A stretch of DNA of 64,000 bases from Lucifuga dentata (Eukaryota; Chordata; Actinopteri; Ophidiiformes; Bythitidae). The stretch lies in assembly GCA_014773175.1 (NCBI GenBank), contig VXCM01000455.1, forward strand, positions 62,001-126,000, written 5' to 3'. Made by a program: the position numbers and the translations under genes. Shown in pieces: positions 13,901-27,104 of this stretch. The notes beneath the pieces were generated by a model. The model did not search any database, was not told the origin of the DNA, and worked only from the letters and a program-made list of their open reading frames with translations. Within the stretch, counting starts at the first letter, position 1. The number at the start of each line of letters is the position of its first letter.

Positions 13901-16797
13901 CTGCACCATATAATCATTAACTTCATCTCTCGCTCTCACTCTCGCTCTCCCCCCCCCTTCTCTTCTCTTTCCACACACCAGGTGGAACTGCATCGTGGAG
14001 CTGGTTGAGCTGAAGAAGGATCACCTAAACTCAGTGTTGCGTCTTCAGAACTACCAGTTGGAATGTGCAGAGATCAAGTCTCAGATCCAGGATAAGAGAA
14101 AAGCCATTGATGCTACCCAGTATGTGGGCAGCGACCTGGGAGGAGTGCTGGCACTCCAGAGGCGCCTCTCCACCATGGAAGGAGCTTTGTCTGTCCTGGA
14201 GCCCAAACTGCTGCATCTGCAGGTAGGTCAGAATTAGAGAATGCATAGTACACGCATATTAGAAGACATTATTTTAGGCTAACCTGTGACAACTTCCTAC
14301 AAATAAAAAATTAGTTTTGGTACTTTATGTTATCAAAATATTATCTGGACACAGATCTGAGCTTTCACCATGCAGTCTAATGTAGAATGGAAAACTCCAG
14401 ACACTAGACTGGTGCCAAACCTACTGTTAATTCTCAGTAGATTTGCTGCTACAACCATTTTCCATTACATGGACTCACATGATTTAAAACTGATTTGCCT
14501 GATTTCTATTGGTATTGTAGGAGGAGGCGGAGCATCTGGCCACCGTCCACCCCAGTAGAGCCATGGAGGTTCTGGTGCCATTTGACGGCATCAGTTTGGA
14601 GTGGGAGGAGCTAAAACGAACCCTGCAGGGCTGTGAGGACTCGCTGATGGTGGCTAGCAGGCTGCAAAGCTTCATACAGGTACAGTGGAACAGTCAGTAC
14701 ACTGAAAACAATGCAGAAAAATTACACAAATGGAAAAAAAAATGGAAAAACATCACATATGTAAATAATTTTTCCTCTTCCCATCTTGTCAGGACCTGGA
14801 CTCATTCCTCACCTGGTTGGTTCAGACGCAGACGGCTGCTGCCTCAGACCAGCTGCCCAATGACCTGGAGGAAGCTGAGAGACTCATCAACAAACACGCC
14901 GCCCTCAAGGAGGAGATCGGACGGTAGGCTACAGATGGACTACGCAAGATTTCTGGTTTCATTCTTCAAAGCAACAAAGAAGCTTTAAGCCGCTTTAGAA
15001 CATGTTTCTCCTGTTCACATTGACAAAGAAAGATTCAATCAGTCATGTTGGCAAAGTGGCAGCAGCACTGAAAATGATCTCAGACTGACTAGAGGTATTG
15101 AATTTACAAATGTAGAGTATCAGAATGTGTAGTTACTTCATCCTACACGTGTTATTATGGATTCTACTGCAATCCTGGGTAGACTGGCATAATGTAGTAC
15201 TGTAGTTCTCAGTCCTTCCTGATCCTCGATCTAATCAGGTGTTGGTAGAGCAGGAAGAGATGGAACCCACTGATTCAGCTCTGTCCAGAACTGCAGAGGG
15301 ATCCATCAACAAACATTAGAATCACACCTGTAAAGCAAATGTAACTGCTGAATCCAAACGGCAAATCGTCTTCTTGCTGTACACAGTCGCCACTGAATCC
15401 CTGAACTTGCCACTCTCCTCATCCCCACAGATATGAGGAGGACTACGAGCGTCTGCAGGCCATGAACGAGCTGTTGGAGTCCGAGGAGGCTCCTCTCCCT
15501 CAGGCTGCCCTGCAGCAGTGGCTCCAGAAGCTCGATGTCGGCTGGAACAAACTCCTGGAGATGTGGGAGACCAGGAGAGAAGTTNTCCAGAAGCTCGATG
15601 TCGGCTGGAACAAACTCCTGGAGATGTGGGAGACCAGGAGAGAAGTTTTGGTCCAGGCTCACATCTTCCATCTTTTTCTGCGGGATGTTAAACAAGCGGA
15701 GTCTTTCCTCAACAACCAGGTGAGCTAAACAGTGAGGCAGCTGGCATTTACATCAATTACCTTAAAGCTTTTTTTTTTTTTTTTTTTTANCCTAATACAT
15801 TCAATTTTCATACACATAACATTACTGACAATCATTTCCCAAAGCATACTACTGGACAGTGAGTTAAAAAACAAAATGTTTTTCCTACCTTTCAGACCAC
15901 CATTGGTTTCAGTTCATTCTGGTACACTATTAAAATCAANAAATGTTTTTCCTACCTTTCAGACCACCATTGGTTTCAGTTCATTCTGGTACACTATTAA
16001 AATCAACTTGATGATGCTTGAAATGTTCTTAGGATAGGTAATCCATCAGCGCGACCAAGACATGTATCCAGGTTTTTTCAAAGTTTCGTAATTTTAGTAT
16101 TTAAGTGCAATAAAAAGCACGGAGTGAATGTATGTCTCCACCGGGGGAATATAGTCCCAAAAGAAAACCTGCGTTTATTGAAAAATTTTAATGACTGTGA
16201 CTTCATAATTTTGCGTAACTATTAGCAGGCGAGACATCGATTTTTAAGGTGGGTGTATTGCTTGAGTATTTGATTTTGAAAGATTAAGAGATTTTGCAAA
16301 ATGTCAGGAATCTGAAATACGGTTTTATCCTTTGGCAAATGGTTGTCAGTAATGTAACATGTATGAAAATTGAATATATTAGGCTCTNGGTTTTATCCTT
16401 TGGCAAATGGTTGTCAGTAATGTAACATGTATGAAAATTGAATATATTAGGCTCTAACATGCAAAATGGTTGGTATGGTCCTTGAAAATAAGACCATAGA
16501 GCAGGGATGTCGCAGCAAAAACAATGAAAAAAACAGTTAGAAAACAGTACAAAGCTGGTGCTGTACGCCACTGTTCTCAGAACTCGGAACATTCCAAGCT
16601 AATTTCCACGAGTTCTGGTCTAAATGCTCCAGTGCTTCTTCTGGGGAAAAACATGGATGCCCACAGCAAGTTCATACTTGCAAGGCAAATCTGTGAACGT
16701 TATAAACATCTGTAGAGGGTCTACATTAATTACTTCTGCGTGATTAGCAAAGAAAAACAGCATATAAGGGAGGTCATCTCTTTCAACTTTGCTCATA

Positions 16798-16836
<39 letters not shown>

Positions 16837-19800
16837 ACAGCTGTGCAATATGTCAAAAACTACAAAAAAAAACTTGAAAACTACTAAATGATGCAAAGGA
16901 AATCTGTTATGGTTCACTGTGTGCGCCACCATATTGTTGTGACATCAGATGCGTTTATGTCAGATACAGTACGCCAGATAAGAAAAACAATTCTAATATT
17001 TACCCCAGTAGTATGTTTTGGAAAATAGTTTTCAGTAACGTGTATGCAGGTTGTATTTATTGCGCTTAATCATACCAAATCACCAGTATGGTCCTTTAGG
17101 CAACCCTGTGTTAGATGATATTACAAGATCATGAGCTGATGAGGCAGCAGCTTCTAGTAACTCTAGATCTATGCTAAAGCTTCATTATAACATGTCGGAG
17201 GACAAACAATTGGCAAGCTGTGTGTGTGTGTGTGTGTGTGTTACACTACTGTATATTTTCCTTATAGTTTCTTCCTAAATAGGTGAATTCAGTATCCAGT
17301 GTTTTCGATTATAAGCTTTTTTGATTATATTTTCTAGTGATGAAGGTAAAGCTAAATCAGGTGTGTTTGCTTGATCAGGAGTTGGTATCTCCTAGATCTT
17401 GATTGGTGGGTGGAGCAGGAAGAGGGTAAAAAAATATGTTATGCTGTGGAACTCCAAGACCAGGATTGAGAACCACTGGTCTTTTCCTCTTTGACGGCTA
17501 TAGGCATGCTACAGAGCCAGGAAGTATTCAAAAGCCTACAGCATATTGCCTACGTGCTACTGATATGTGATATTTTTCATCTCTTTTTTATGATTCTACT
17601 GGTTTCAGTAAATAAATCATCATTCTGTATTTGTATATTTTCCCTGTTGTCATCTTCCAGGAGTCAGCCCTCGCTCACGTGGAACTGCCCACCACGGTGG
17701 AAACGGTCGAAGCCGCTATAAAGAAGCACAAGGACTTCACCACCACCATGGAGCTGAACCTGCACAGGATCAAAGCCGTGATCGAGGCGGGAGAAAGTCT
17801 GATCAGCCAGAACAACATCTACTCTGAACGCATCAAGGAACGCATCGACACCCTCGCTAACAGGTATGAGGGTTTAAACTGGAGGCGTGTTGAAAACATG
17901 TTCAGAATACACACGAGAAGTTGTTTCATGGGGTCAGACAGAGAAGCACCTCTAACATCAGGCTAAAGCTTTGAATCAGAAAACAGCAGCCTGACTAATT
18001 CATTTCTGCTGTTAACGTCAGTTTTACTTCATCAAAACTACTTAAAAGTATATTTTTTTTAAACTTCAAAATATTGGATTTTTCTGATGACAATTAAATT
18101 TCCCTCCTAGTTTATGGATGTTCTCTTTTGGTTTTGTTTTGGCTAATTTAGAAGACAAAAAACTCAAAATTTTACCAGAAAGAACTCAGAATATCACATC
18201 ATTTAAATTAATGCAGCAAATTTATAAGAATCAAACTAAACAAAGTTCTTGCGGATCACCTGATGGATTATCACTGTGTTATCATATTAAGTCTATTTTT
18301 CTTAGCAAAAGGCAGCAAATAACTTTTTTCTTTTGTAGAAGGGAAAACACCCTAAATGTGTAACACAACACTGCAAGAAGAAAAACTGTATTTTTCTTTA
18401 TATTCTGCCAGTTGTTTTTACATTTATGTCATTATTTTAAAAATACAGAGGTTACCAGTTATCTACATATCAAACAATCTCTTTTTTTTTTTTTTTCCTG
18501 TCTGCATATATAGTTGTGGTATATGCCAAGACTGGCACAACCATTTTTTATATATATCAAACAATCTCTAAGCTTAGTAGTAGTTTTATTTTCCTGTATT
18601 ATTATCATGTGATGTTATGCTTTTAGGCCGAGACTATAAACAGCGCGGCACATAAATGGTTTGTACGTATGGCTGATCCAACTCAGCAGCCGCTAGGACA
18701 CAACAGAAAAATAATAAAAAGAATAAAAGCAGCCAAAGGGGGACTCCTGAATATTAATGAGTCCAGAGCTGATAACTGACCGTGAAATCTGTGTGATAGC
18801 TGTGTGTGTGTTTCCAACAATAACAAAACGGTACGCCATATGTTTTTTAGATCCAATTTACATTAATTAACTTGGTAGAGCTTTATTTTTAAACCTCATG
18901 GGGCAAAAATTTGTACAACACAATTTAACTATTTCTGCATCATAATTTCCACAATTATTACAAATAACTTTGTAAAATGGCTTCTTGATGTATTCAGATG
19001 CGTATTTTTTAGTTTATCTACGTGTCAAGTTTCTTTTCACATAAAGCTGAAATAAGCACATACAGTATGACTGTTCTCTTCTCCAAAGGTAACTAAGGAA
19101 TTCCAACAACACCAGCAATAGCTGATGAAAAGATGAAATTTTTATGGAGAGATCAAACAAAAATATCTAATGAAGATATACTCTAAATAATCTCATTTTG
19201 ATAAGAAATTAAGTTCAAAAAGTGAGAAATCCCGATAAATATCAAGTCAGTTTTGATGATAAACCTGATTAACACCACAGAAAAATTGCTTTTTTTTTTT
19301 TGTTTTTTTTGTTTTTTTTTTTGTGTTATGGGAAAGTAACACAATAAATCTGTTGGTTATTGTATAGTTATGTAATGTGTCTGTTGCTGCTTCTCTCAGG
19401 GGAAACCAGAACAGGGAGCTGGCCCAGCAGTGGCTGGAGAAACTCAACGACCAGTGGGAGCTTCAGAGGTTTCTACAGGACTGTCACGAGGTAGGAGACA
19501 CACAGATTTGTTGTACTGTTTGACCAGTTGGTGCTTTACAGGCGATGGGTGGAATTCATAGAACACAGCATCAGATTTAATGTGTCAGTGTGGGCAAATA
19601 ACATCAGGCAGCCATGTTTCATCATTCATAAACGGCTGTTACCAACATCTTTTAGCGTTTGCCTTGAAAGAGGTGTTACTATGTTTTTTTTCTTATTTAC
19701 ACGTCTGGGAAGCGTTTCATAAAACACACTGGCCCAGATTCATAAACAGTAGCACATGATTTACTGCTTTGCTATGAGCAAATATCATAGCGTAACTACG

Positions 19801-22800
19801 TTCCCTCATTCATAAACGCCTGTTACCGACATATTTTAGCATGTGCCTTGAAAGAGGCATTACTGTGATATTTCCTGATTTACATGTCATGGTAAAATTA
19901 AGACCTGCTTCATTCTGGTGGTGAATTTCAGCAGTATGAAATCTGGGCGACATTTAAAACTGTATTTTCCTCTAATGTGTTAGTGATCAATAACTTTGAT
20001 AGATAAACTCGCTCAGCTGATCAGTCAGTTTTTACATGGTGAGTTTTGATCCGATCTGACACGCGTTCTTGTGGCGCTCTGTTCATTCATAACCTCACCT
20101 GCTGCTCTGCACGTCTGAGTTCCTCACACACACACACACACACACATACACACACCCCATCCGCGCAGTGTATTACAGAGTTTAATATGCACATTTACCT
20201 GTTATTTTAGTGTCAGTCTTTTAAAATGAGAATCTCTAAAGCAGAATGTATGTTTCCTTTAAAACCAGATGAATCAGGATAAATGGTGACTGATAAATAT
20301 GCAGCAGCTCATTAACACTCTGATCTTTATTGGCTTTTACCTGTCACACCTCACAGCAACACTACTTTAATGTGACAGCGGTGCACTGATTATCATTGGA
20401 GAAGTTTTATGAATGAGCTTCAATTATCACGGCGCACATTTAGGACAATGATACACTCATGTCGCCATGTTTTTATGAATCTGCCCCACTGTCACACAAA
20501 AATGAAGACATGTTTGAGCCTGGTTGTACATTTAATCATTGTGTGAAATCTGGGGGATGTTTTAAATTGTATTTGCCTCTCGTGTTAGTTATCAATAAAT
20601 TTGATAGATAAGCTCACTCAGTTGATCAGTTGGTTTATTTAAATGGTGAGTTTTGATCTGATCTTGCCACATTCTAGTGGTGCTGAGCCTCTTCCTGTTG
20701 CCTCATCTTCTGTACGCTATCACATGCAACACATGCCATCCCCTTTCCTTTGTTGATTTAAAATTTTGCTTTGACACCAGATGAAGCAGTATGAAGTGTG
20801 GCTCTTAAATATGAAGAGCTGATTAACACTTTGATCTTCACTGGTTTTTACCTGTCATACCTTAAAACAGCATGTCAGTAATGGGACAACGATGGGCTGA
20901 TTAATGTAAAGAAAGCTTTATGAATGAGCTTCAGTTATTTTGGTATTTATTTAATGTGACACCATGTAGTCAGATTTTTTTATGAATTACCCCTTTCTAC
21001 AGATTCCCATGTTCTTGTTTTCATTTAGGGATCTATTCTGAAACATTTGCAGTGCTTAAATGTATAATAAAACCCATTGATCCACTTTTACTCTCCCTTG
21101 CCGTTGCACATAAATGTTTCAGTTGTTTGCTGCTCCATCCTTATTCAGAAAACACGACGCCATGTAAGTGCTCATGCCTCTAACGTCATGGTGTTAATGC
21201 AGGATTTGTATAAATGTTGAAATGAAGGGTAGGCGTCATAAGCTCTGGATTCAGCTTTCACATTTTCGGTCATGCTGAGGCGATTTCATTTGGACTTGCT
21301 GGTTTGTTACTTTGAGTTGTGCATTTTGGATGTAGTTTGTTTTGCTCCCAATATTTAGAAATTTCTTTTATGGGTTTACAGACGGAGATAAAGAAAAGAA
21401 AGAAATATTGTTTAATTATCATGTTTGCAGAATCAGTTCAGTTAACATACCATATAATAGAAACTTTAGATGGAATCTTTATAGTCCTTTATGGAGTTAC
21501 ATTAACACTAAGTCTTCCTTTTTTCTGCAAATATTTTTAAAAAAATCTGTTGAATATTGAATTCAGAGTGAATAAGAGAAAAATCAGGGTGAAAATGTTT
21601 TTGTCTAGCAGCATGAGCTGTAATTGCTGCAGCAGGACTCAGTTCACTCTAAGCTACAGGACATTTGATTACATCTTGCAGCAGGAGACACAACCTTTAC
21701 ATGCTCAGACATAAAATGAAATAAGCAGATTTGCTCCAGGTATTATTTGGTGAAAATGACGAGCCTTATGAACACATCATGCCGCTGCTCTCTCCTGCTT
21801 TTTGACTCTCTCATCCTGCAGAGTCATACTGTAGCTGTTTTCTGGGCCAGAACCTTATTTAGTTTCAGCAACTTTCTCTCTTTGGCTCTCCTGAATAATT
21901 CACCAGCACAGCTCCTCATCACTAATTCAGAGGAGGGAGAGTATATCTCACTGTGTACGTGTGTGTGTGTGTGCGTGCATGTGCATTTCAGCCGGCATAT
22001 ATCAATAAGTGCATGTCTGCAGAAAAACAGTATGCATGAGGAGGCTTCCCCCAACTCTCTGTATGTGTGTGTGTGAAAGTGTGCGTGCGTATATGTGTGT
22101 GTATGTGTTTGGTCAGTGACACTGTGACATTCTGTAGGAACCTGAGATCTCGGCTAGTAGGGTGTCTTTCTGCTTCCTGCTGCACACGATGTCCACTCTC
22201 CAGTAAATTTACCGTTACTATTGTAGCATCAGACATTCACCAAAGCTGCTGCACACTAAATTATAACATTTATAGTTTTTTTTTTTTGTTTGTTTGTTTG
22301 TTTGTTTTTATCTAACATCATGGGGTTTTTTGTTTATATTAGAATTCATGACATCCGGCTTCAAGACCCAGAGCAGCGTACAGAGCTCCTCAGGATTAAG
22401 GGCTCCTACAGACTATGCGAGTTTAGTCGAATGAAATATAATGATTGTGAGAGAAACGTGAATAAATCTTTGGTCATCATCCAAATCAGTGATCCGTGAT
22501 CATGATATGAGACGCACAACAGATTTGGCGCTTTTTTGACCAAATCTCACTGCTGCTACAACCCGCGTCTGTTAACCAACAAGCAGGAAAACGTTATGAG
22601 GACGTTGTGAGGTTCAAGCATTATAATAATTAGAGCAGTGCCTGTAGAAAATGTGCCTGTTTGGAGTGGGCTGGACTTTATGGTGTGCACCACAGCCCTG
22701 CCATAATTTAGTTCTGCACGTCCTCCTGAGCTAGCTTTGTTTACTGTATGGGTCTGGTTGCCACTGGACCGGAGCATATGCTGCTGCGCCCAGAGTGTAT

Positions 22801-24660
22801 TCTGCCGCAGGACTACATTTTACCGGTACAGGTCAATTTGAGAACCGCTCATCCAAACAACTTCAAGTGCATGTCCTTGGGTCCTGAGCAAGAAACCTGC
22901 CGAATTTCAGCTTCATACAGTGGCTGGTTCTAGAGATATTGGTGCCACAGACATAGATTTCTGCCTTTATAGTTAGATTAGTTAGATCATGACAAGTCTC
23001 TGTTTCGTGTGTGTGTGTGACAAAGAGTGTGTGTGACAGAGAGATGCCGCCGCACGCTTGTATGAGTGAGATTTTGCTCTGTAGCCGCCTTCCCATATAT
23101 CGTTTTTTTCCTGCTTGTCGTAGCGCTACATTTCACCAGGGATTTATCTCACAATCCTATGTGCATCTAACTTGATCTCTGACAGTGTGACGTGCATTGA
23201 ACTTATAAGATCGCTGTAATCGCAGTGTGTCAGAGCTTCAATGCTGTCAGATCAAGTGCAGCCATTTGACATGACGTGCGGCAGCAGTCAGATTATCTCA
23301 TTGCTGATTAGCTCTTTATAAGTACAGGATGTGCTGCAGGAAGTTATCAAGACTCCCAGCTAATTGTTTAATGATTTAGTTTGTCAAATAACAAAACCAG
23401 AAACAATTATCTATAATGAGCTATCAGAGTCCAAAGAGATGATTAAAATTGTCTTGTCAAACGATCATTTTGTCTGACTGACTGTTACATGTTGTATGTG
23501 GCGGTGATGTCACTTCCTGTAATTTCCATAATCTGAATTGTGATAGGAATGCGAGCAAGGAATTCCCTGAAGGAACCACATACTGCTACTCCAGGTTGTG
23601 TTTCCTGATTTAGTTACAAACTTTATGTGTGAAATGCCTTCTCAGGCCACAAATCCTCCTCCATCCTTCTCTTCCTTTTCTTTTCTGTCACCCACATGCA
23701 CTCTATCTCCTCCCCCCCTTCTCTTCCTCTTCCTCTTTTCCCACATTAATTTCTTTTGCGGTCTTACCAGGACCTTCAGACTGTGACCCTCCATGACCCC
23801 TGCAGCTTGTGTGTGTGTATGTGTGTCATGAGTATGTTTGTGTGTACATTTCATATGTATGTGAGTAAAGAACCTTTGTTTGAGTTCAGTTTTAAAGTAT
23901 TTCTTTATCACAATATTTTCATTTAGTTTTTCCTCCACATACATTTCAGAGAGAAATGTTTTCTTTTTACTGCACTACATGTAGTATATTTTTTCTTTTG
24001 TTTTTTGTTTTTTTTTCCAAACATAGTGTCTGAAGACTTTAGCAGATTCAGGCTTTACATTGTCTCCCCCTCCTTATATTAATTATTTCTACATTGCCTC
24101 CTTTCCTTCCTTTATCTCCATTGCTTTCCTTACTGTTCTTTCCATCCTTTTTTCTATCCTGCCTTCTTTCTTCCTTTTTTCCTTCCTTTTTAGGTCCTTT
24201 CATTCAGTCCTTCCTTCCTCTAGGGAGAGTGTAGAGAGAAGTGGATCAATGTGTTTTTGCACATTAAAGCATCACAAAGGTTTTGAAATAAACCCTAACT
24301 TAAGACAGGAACACCAAAATTTGTCCCCTTTAAGTATCTGAGTGTTTTCCACCATCAATGTGTGTAAATAAAGTCATGTGATTACTCATATTAGTGCATC
24401 TTTACCTGTGCTTGTATACTAATTGCCAGTGTGAGTAGCTGGGTGTGTGTGGGTGTATGGGTGTGTGTGGGTGTATGAGTGGGTAGATGTCTGATTGCTC
24501 CAATAGGAGCACAAAGCAGCAAAGATGGAGTAAATGTTAGCAGAGGGGGCGAAGGAGAGAAATAAAGCACTGGTCCTTTAAAGGAGAAAGAAGCCATATA
24601 TCCATTAGATTACAAATATATCATTCATATGTCATTGCCTGTCCAGTCCTCTACTACCTG

Positions 24661-24723
<63 letters not shown>

Positions 24724-27069
24724 ATTCACCACTGCAGTAGCATCAGATTGAAGATGGAGACTGAGAATATAGGATAAAGCTGCTGCAGGGAGGGTGGGGG
24801 GNGGAGGGGAGAGAGAGAGAGAGAGAGAGAGAATAAAACAAAAGCATCTGTAGAAGAGTGGTGAATGAGTAGAAATCAAATCTCCTTGGTTTCCTTGTAC
24901 AAAAAGAACAAATCCTTTTTTTCCTTTTTTATTTTAATTACTAAATACTAATTAGTTGAATTCCAAACATTATCTGATTCCGTCTTCTGCAATGTGGAAT
25001 GTGCTGCTTTTTTCTCAGTTTGATGTCACAAGCTGAGATTAATGAACCAGTTGACTTTTTAAAATAATTTTCCAGATTTTACTTTTGGCTCTTTTTTCAA
25101 CATGTAATTATTTTTGCTATTTTCTGCATGAAATGTAAAATGACAATTGATTAAAAAAAAAAAAAAAATCACAGGCCAACAGTAAAATGTCACAAACATC
25201 ACACATACACACCACAGGCCCAACCCCCACCCCAAAAATCAGACTTAAAGGACTATATTGGTGGTTTTTCCTACCTTCCAGACTGCCATTGGTTTCAGTT
25301 TATTCCAGTAAGCTATAAAAATCAACTTGTAGAGACTTGGGACATGTTTAATACAAGTAATCCATCAAAGTGAACAAGATGTCCCTACAATTTTTTTTTT
25401 TTTTTTTTTTGTTAAAGTAACTATATTTAGCTGGTTTAACAGAGAGCTGCACAGAAGAAAATGTACGTGTCCACCAGAGAATATAAAACTGTTTTTACAG
25501 ATAAATTAAAAACGACTGTTGCTTCTACATTCAGACGTACTTTTAGCAGGCAAAATGTTGAAAGATAAGGGATTTGGCAAAATAACAGTAAAACTAAAAT
25601 ACGACTTTGTTTTGGAAAATAGTTTTCAGTAATGTAAGTTTATACAGGTAGCATTTATTGAGTTCAAACATGCAAAATCAACAATTTAGTCCTTTAACGC
25701 AAACAAAAAACATGTCCCTATTGCTGAGCATAAAGCAGAACAAAAAAACCCAATACATATCTGTCACCTCTACACTGCAAAAATTTTAATTTCTTTTTGT
25801 TAACTGAGTCAGAATTATAGTGCTTCTCTTTTGTTTTTATTTCAAGATACTGACACTTTGTAAAAAAAAAAAAAAATTCCTAAAATAATTAGGTTTGTTT
25901 TGGAGACAGATTGAATTAAACTAAGATTGTTTTTTTTTAATGATTTGTAAAATGCTAAATCTGAAATATGATAAATGTGGATTGTTATGAGATGTTTTAC
26001 AGTGTAGAGGCACTGCCTGCCTCCTGCTCCTCTCTCTGCCCCCCCACCCCCTAAAATTCTAATCCCAGTCTTTCTTGCTCCTCCTCCTCCTCCTCCTCCT
26101 CCTCNTCACTGAAGGTGTTATGAGGGGGCAGGGGAGGGGCGCCCGTGCACCGGCTGCCTGCCATTTTATTGTTTTTGGGAGGATGATTTTTTTCCCCTCT
26201 TCTTCTCTTCTCTGCTTTTTTCAGTCATCCTCGTCACTGATCCACCCCCCGTCCTCTTCCTCCTCCTCCTCCTCCAGTCTCTCTTAGCGAGTCCTCAGCA
26301 ATACAGCGGCAGTGAGGAGAGGAGAGAGGAGGAGAGAGGAGAGTGCAGCCTCAGTCTCATCTCCAGTCTGTCTCTTCAGGATCGTTGTATTTTCCTTCCT
26401 GTCTGGCGTTTTCCTCTTGGCACACCTTTGTCTTTGGTTCTTTTATCTTTCCATCCTGCTCCCTCTTTCTTCCCTCATTCTTTCTCCATCCGGCTCCGTC
26501 TCTGCGGTGGAGAGCGCCTTTGCATGTATGTGTGTTTTTGTGGGATCTAACAGCAGAGCAGCAAGGATGTGGATACCAGCAGCGGCTGCATGCAGCTGCC
26601 ACAACCCTATGGGCTGTTCCTGTTAAATGCTGCCGGTAAACAGGTTATCTACCATATCGTAGCACCCTTGGGTGGTTAGTTGGGTGGAGGTGAAGGGATG
26701 GAGGTGGAGAGATGGAGATGAAATGCAACATGCAGGTGTGAGGATTTGGCTAACGGAGAGATGTGGGTGCTGATGCTGACCTGAATGTGTTGGTGATGCT
26801 CTCAGGTGTTCTCAGTGTGTATTTTTGTTCCAATGCAGATGCCTTTTTTTGGAATCCTGTGAGTTTAGGTCTGTGTGTCTGTGGGGGAGGGGAGTTTGTT
26901 TACTTTGCAGGTGTGTTTTTATGCTGTGATGTGTGTGTTGTGTGTACATGTGAATTCCTGCCACCATGCTTGTTGGTACACGTGTCTGCCTACATGTTCC
27001 TGCTGTGCGACATTAAATATGCATGTCTTGTGTTTGACCTTGTGTTTCCCACTGTTTGTGGCGTGTGTG

Positions 27070-27104
<35 letters not shown>

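Larger units (their letters stand above)
10807..13981 (+). other. Intron 14 (3.2 kb)
   Basis: It holds a 1.16-kb element with ATCGGTCGACC-type ends (10993-12152), a TA-flanked CACTG element (13344-13738), a (GT)n near 12536-12552 and a poly-T tract (13685-13705). The remaining sequence has no coding similarity that I can recognise. Confidence 0.75.

Noticed and set aside
26312..26639. Two overlapping plus-strand frames in the CTC-rich block of intron 20
   Set aside because: Cys/Ser/Leu-rich translation of pyrimidine-rich DNA. Neither joins exon 21 in frame, so the block was treated as possible promoter and leader, not coding.
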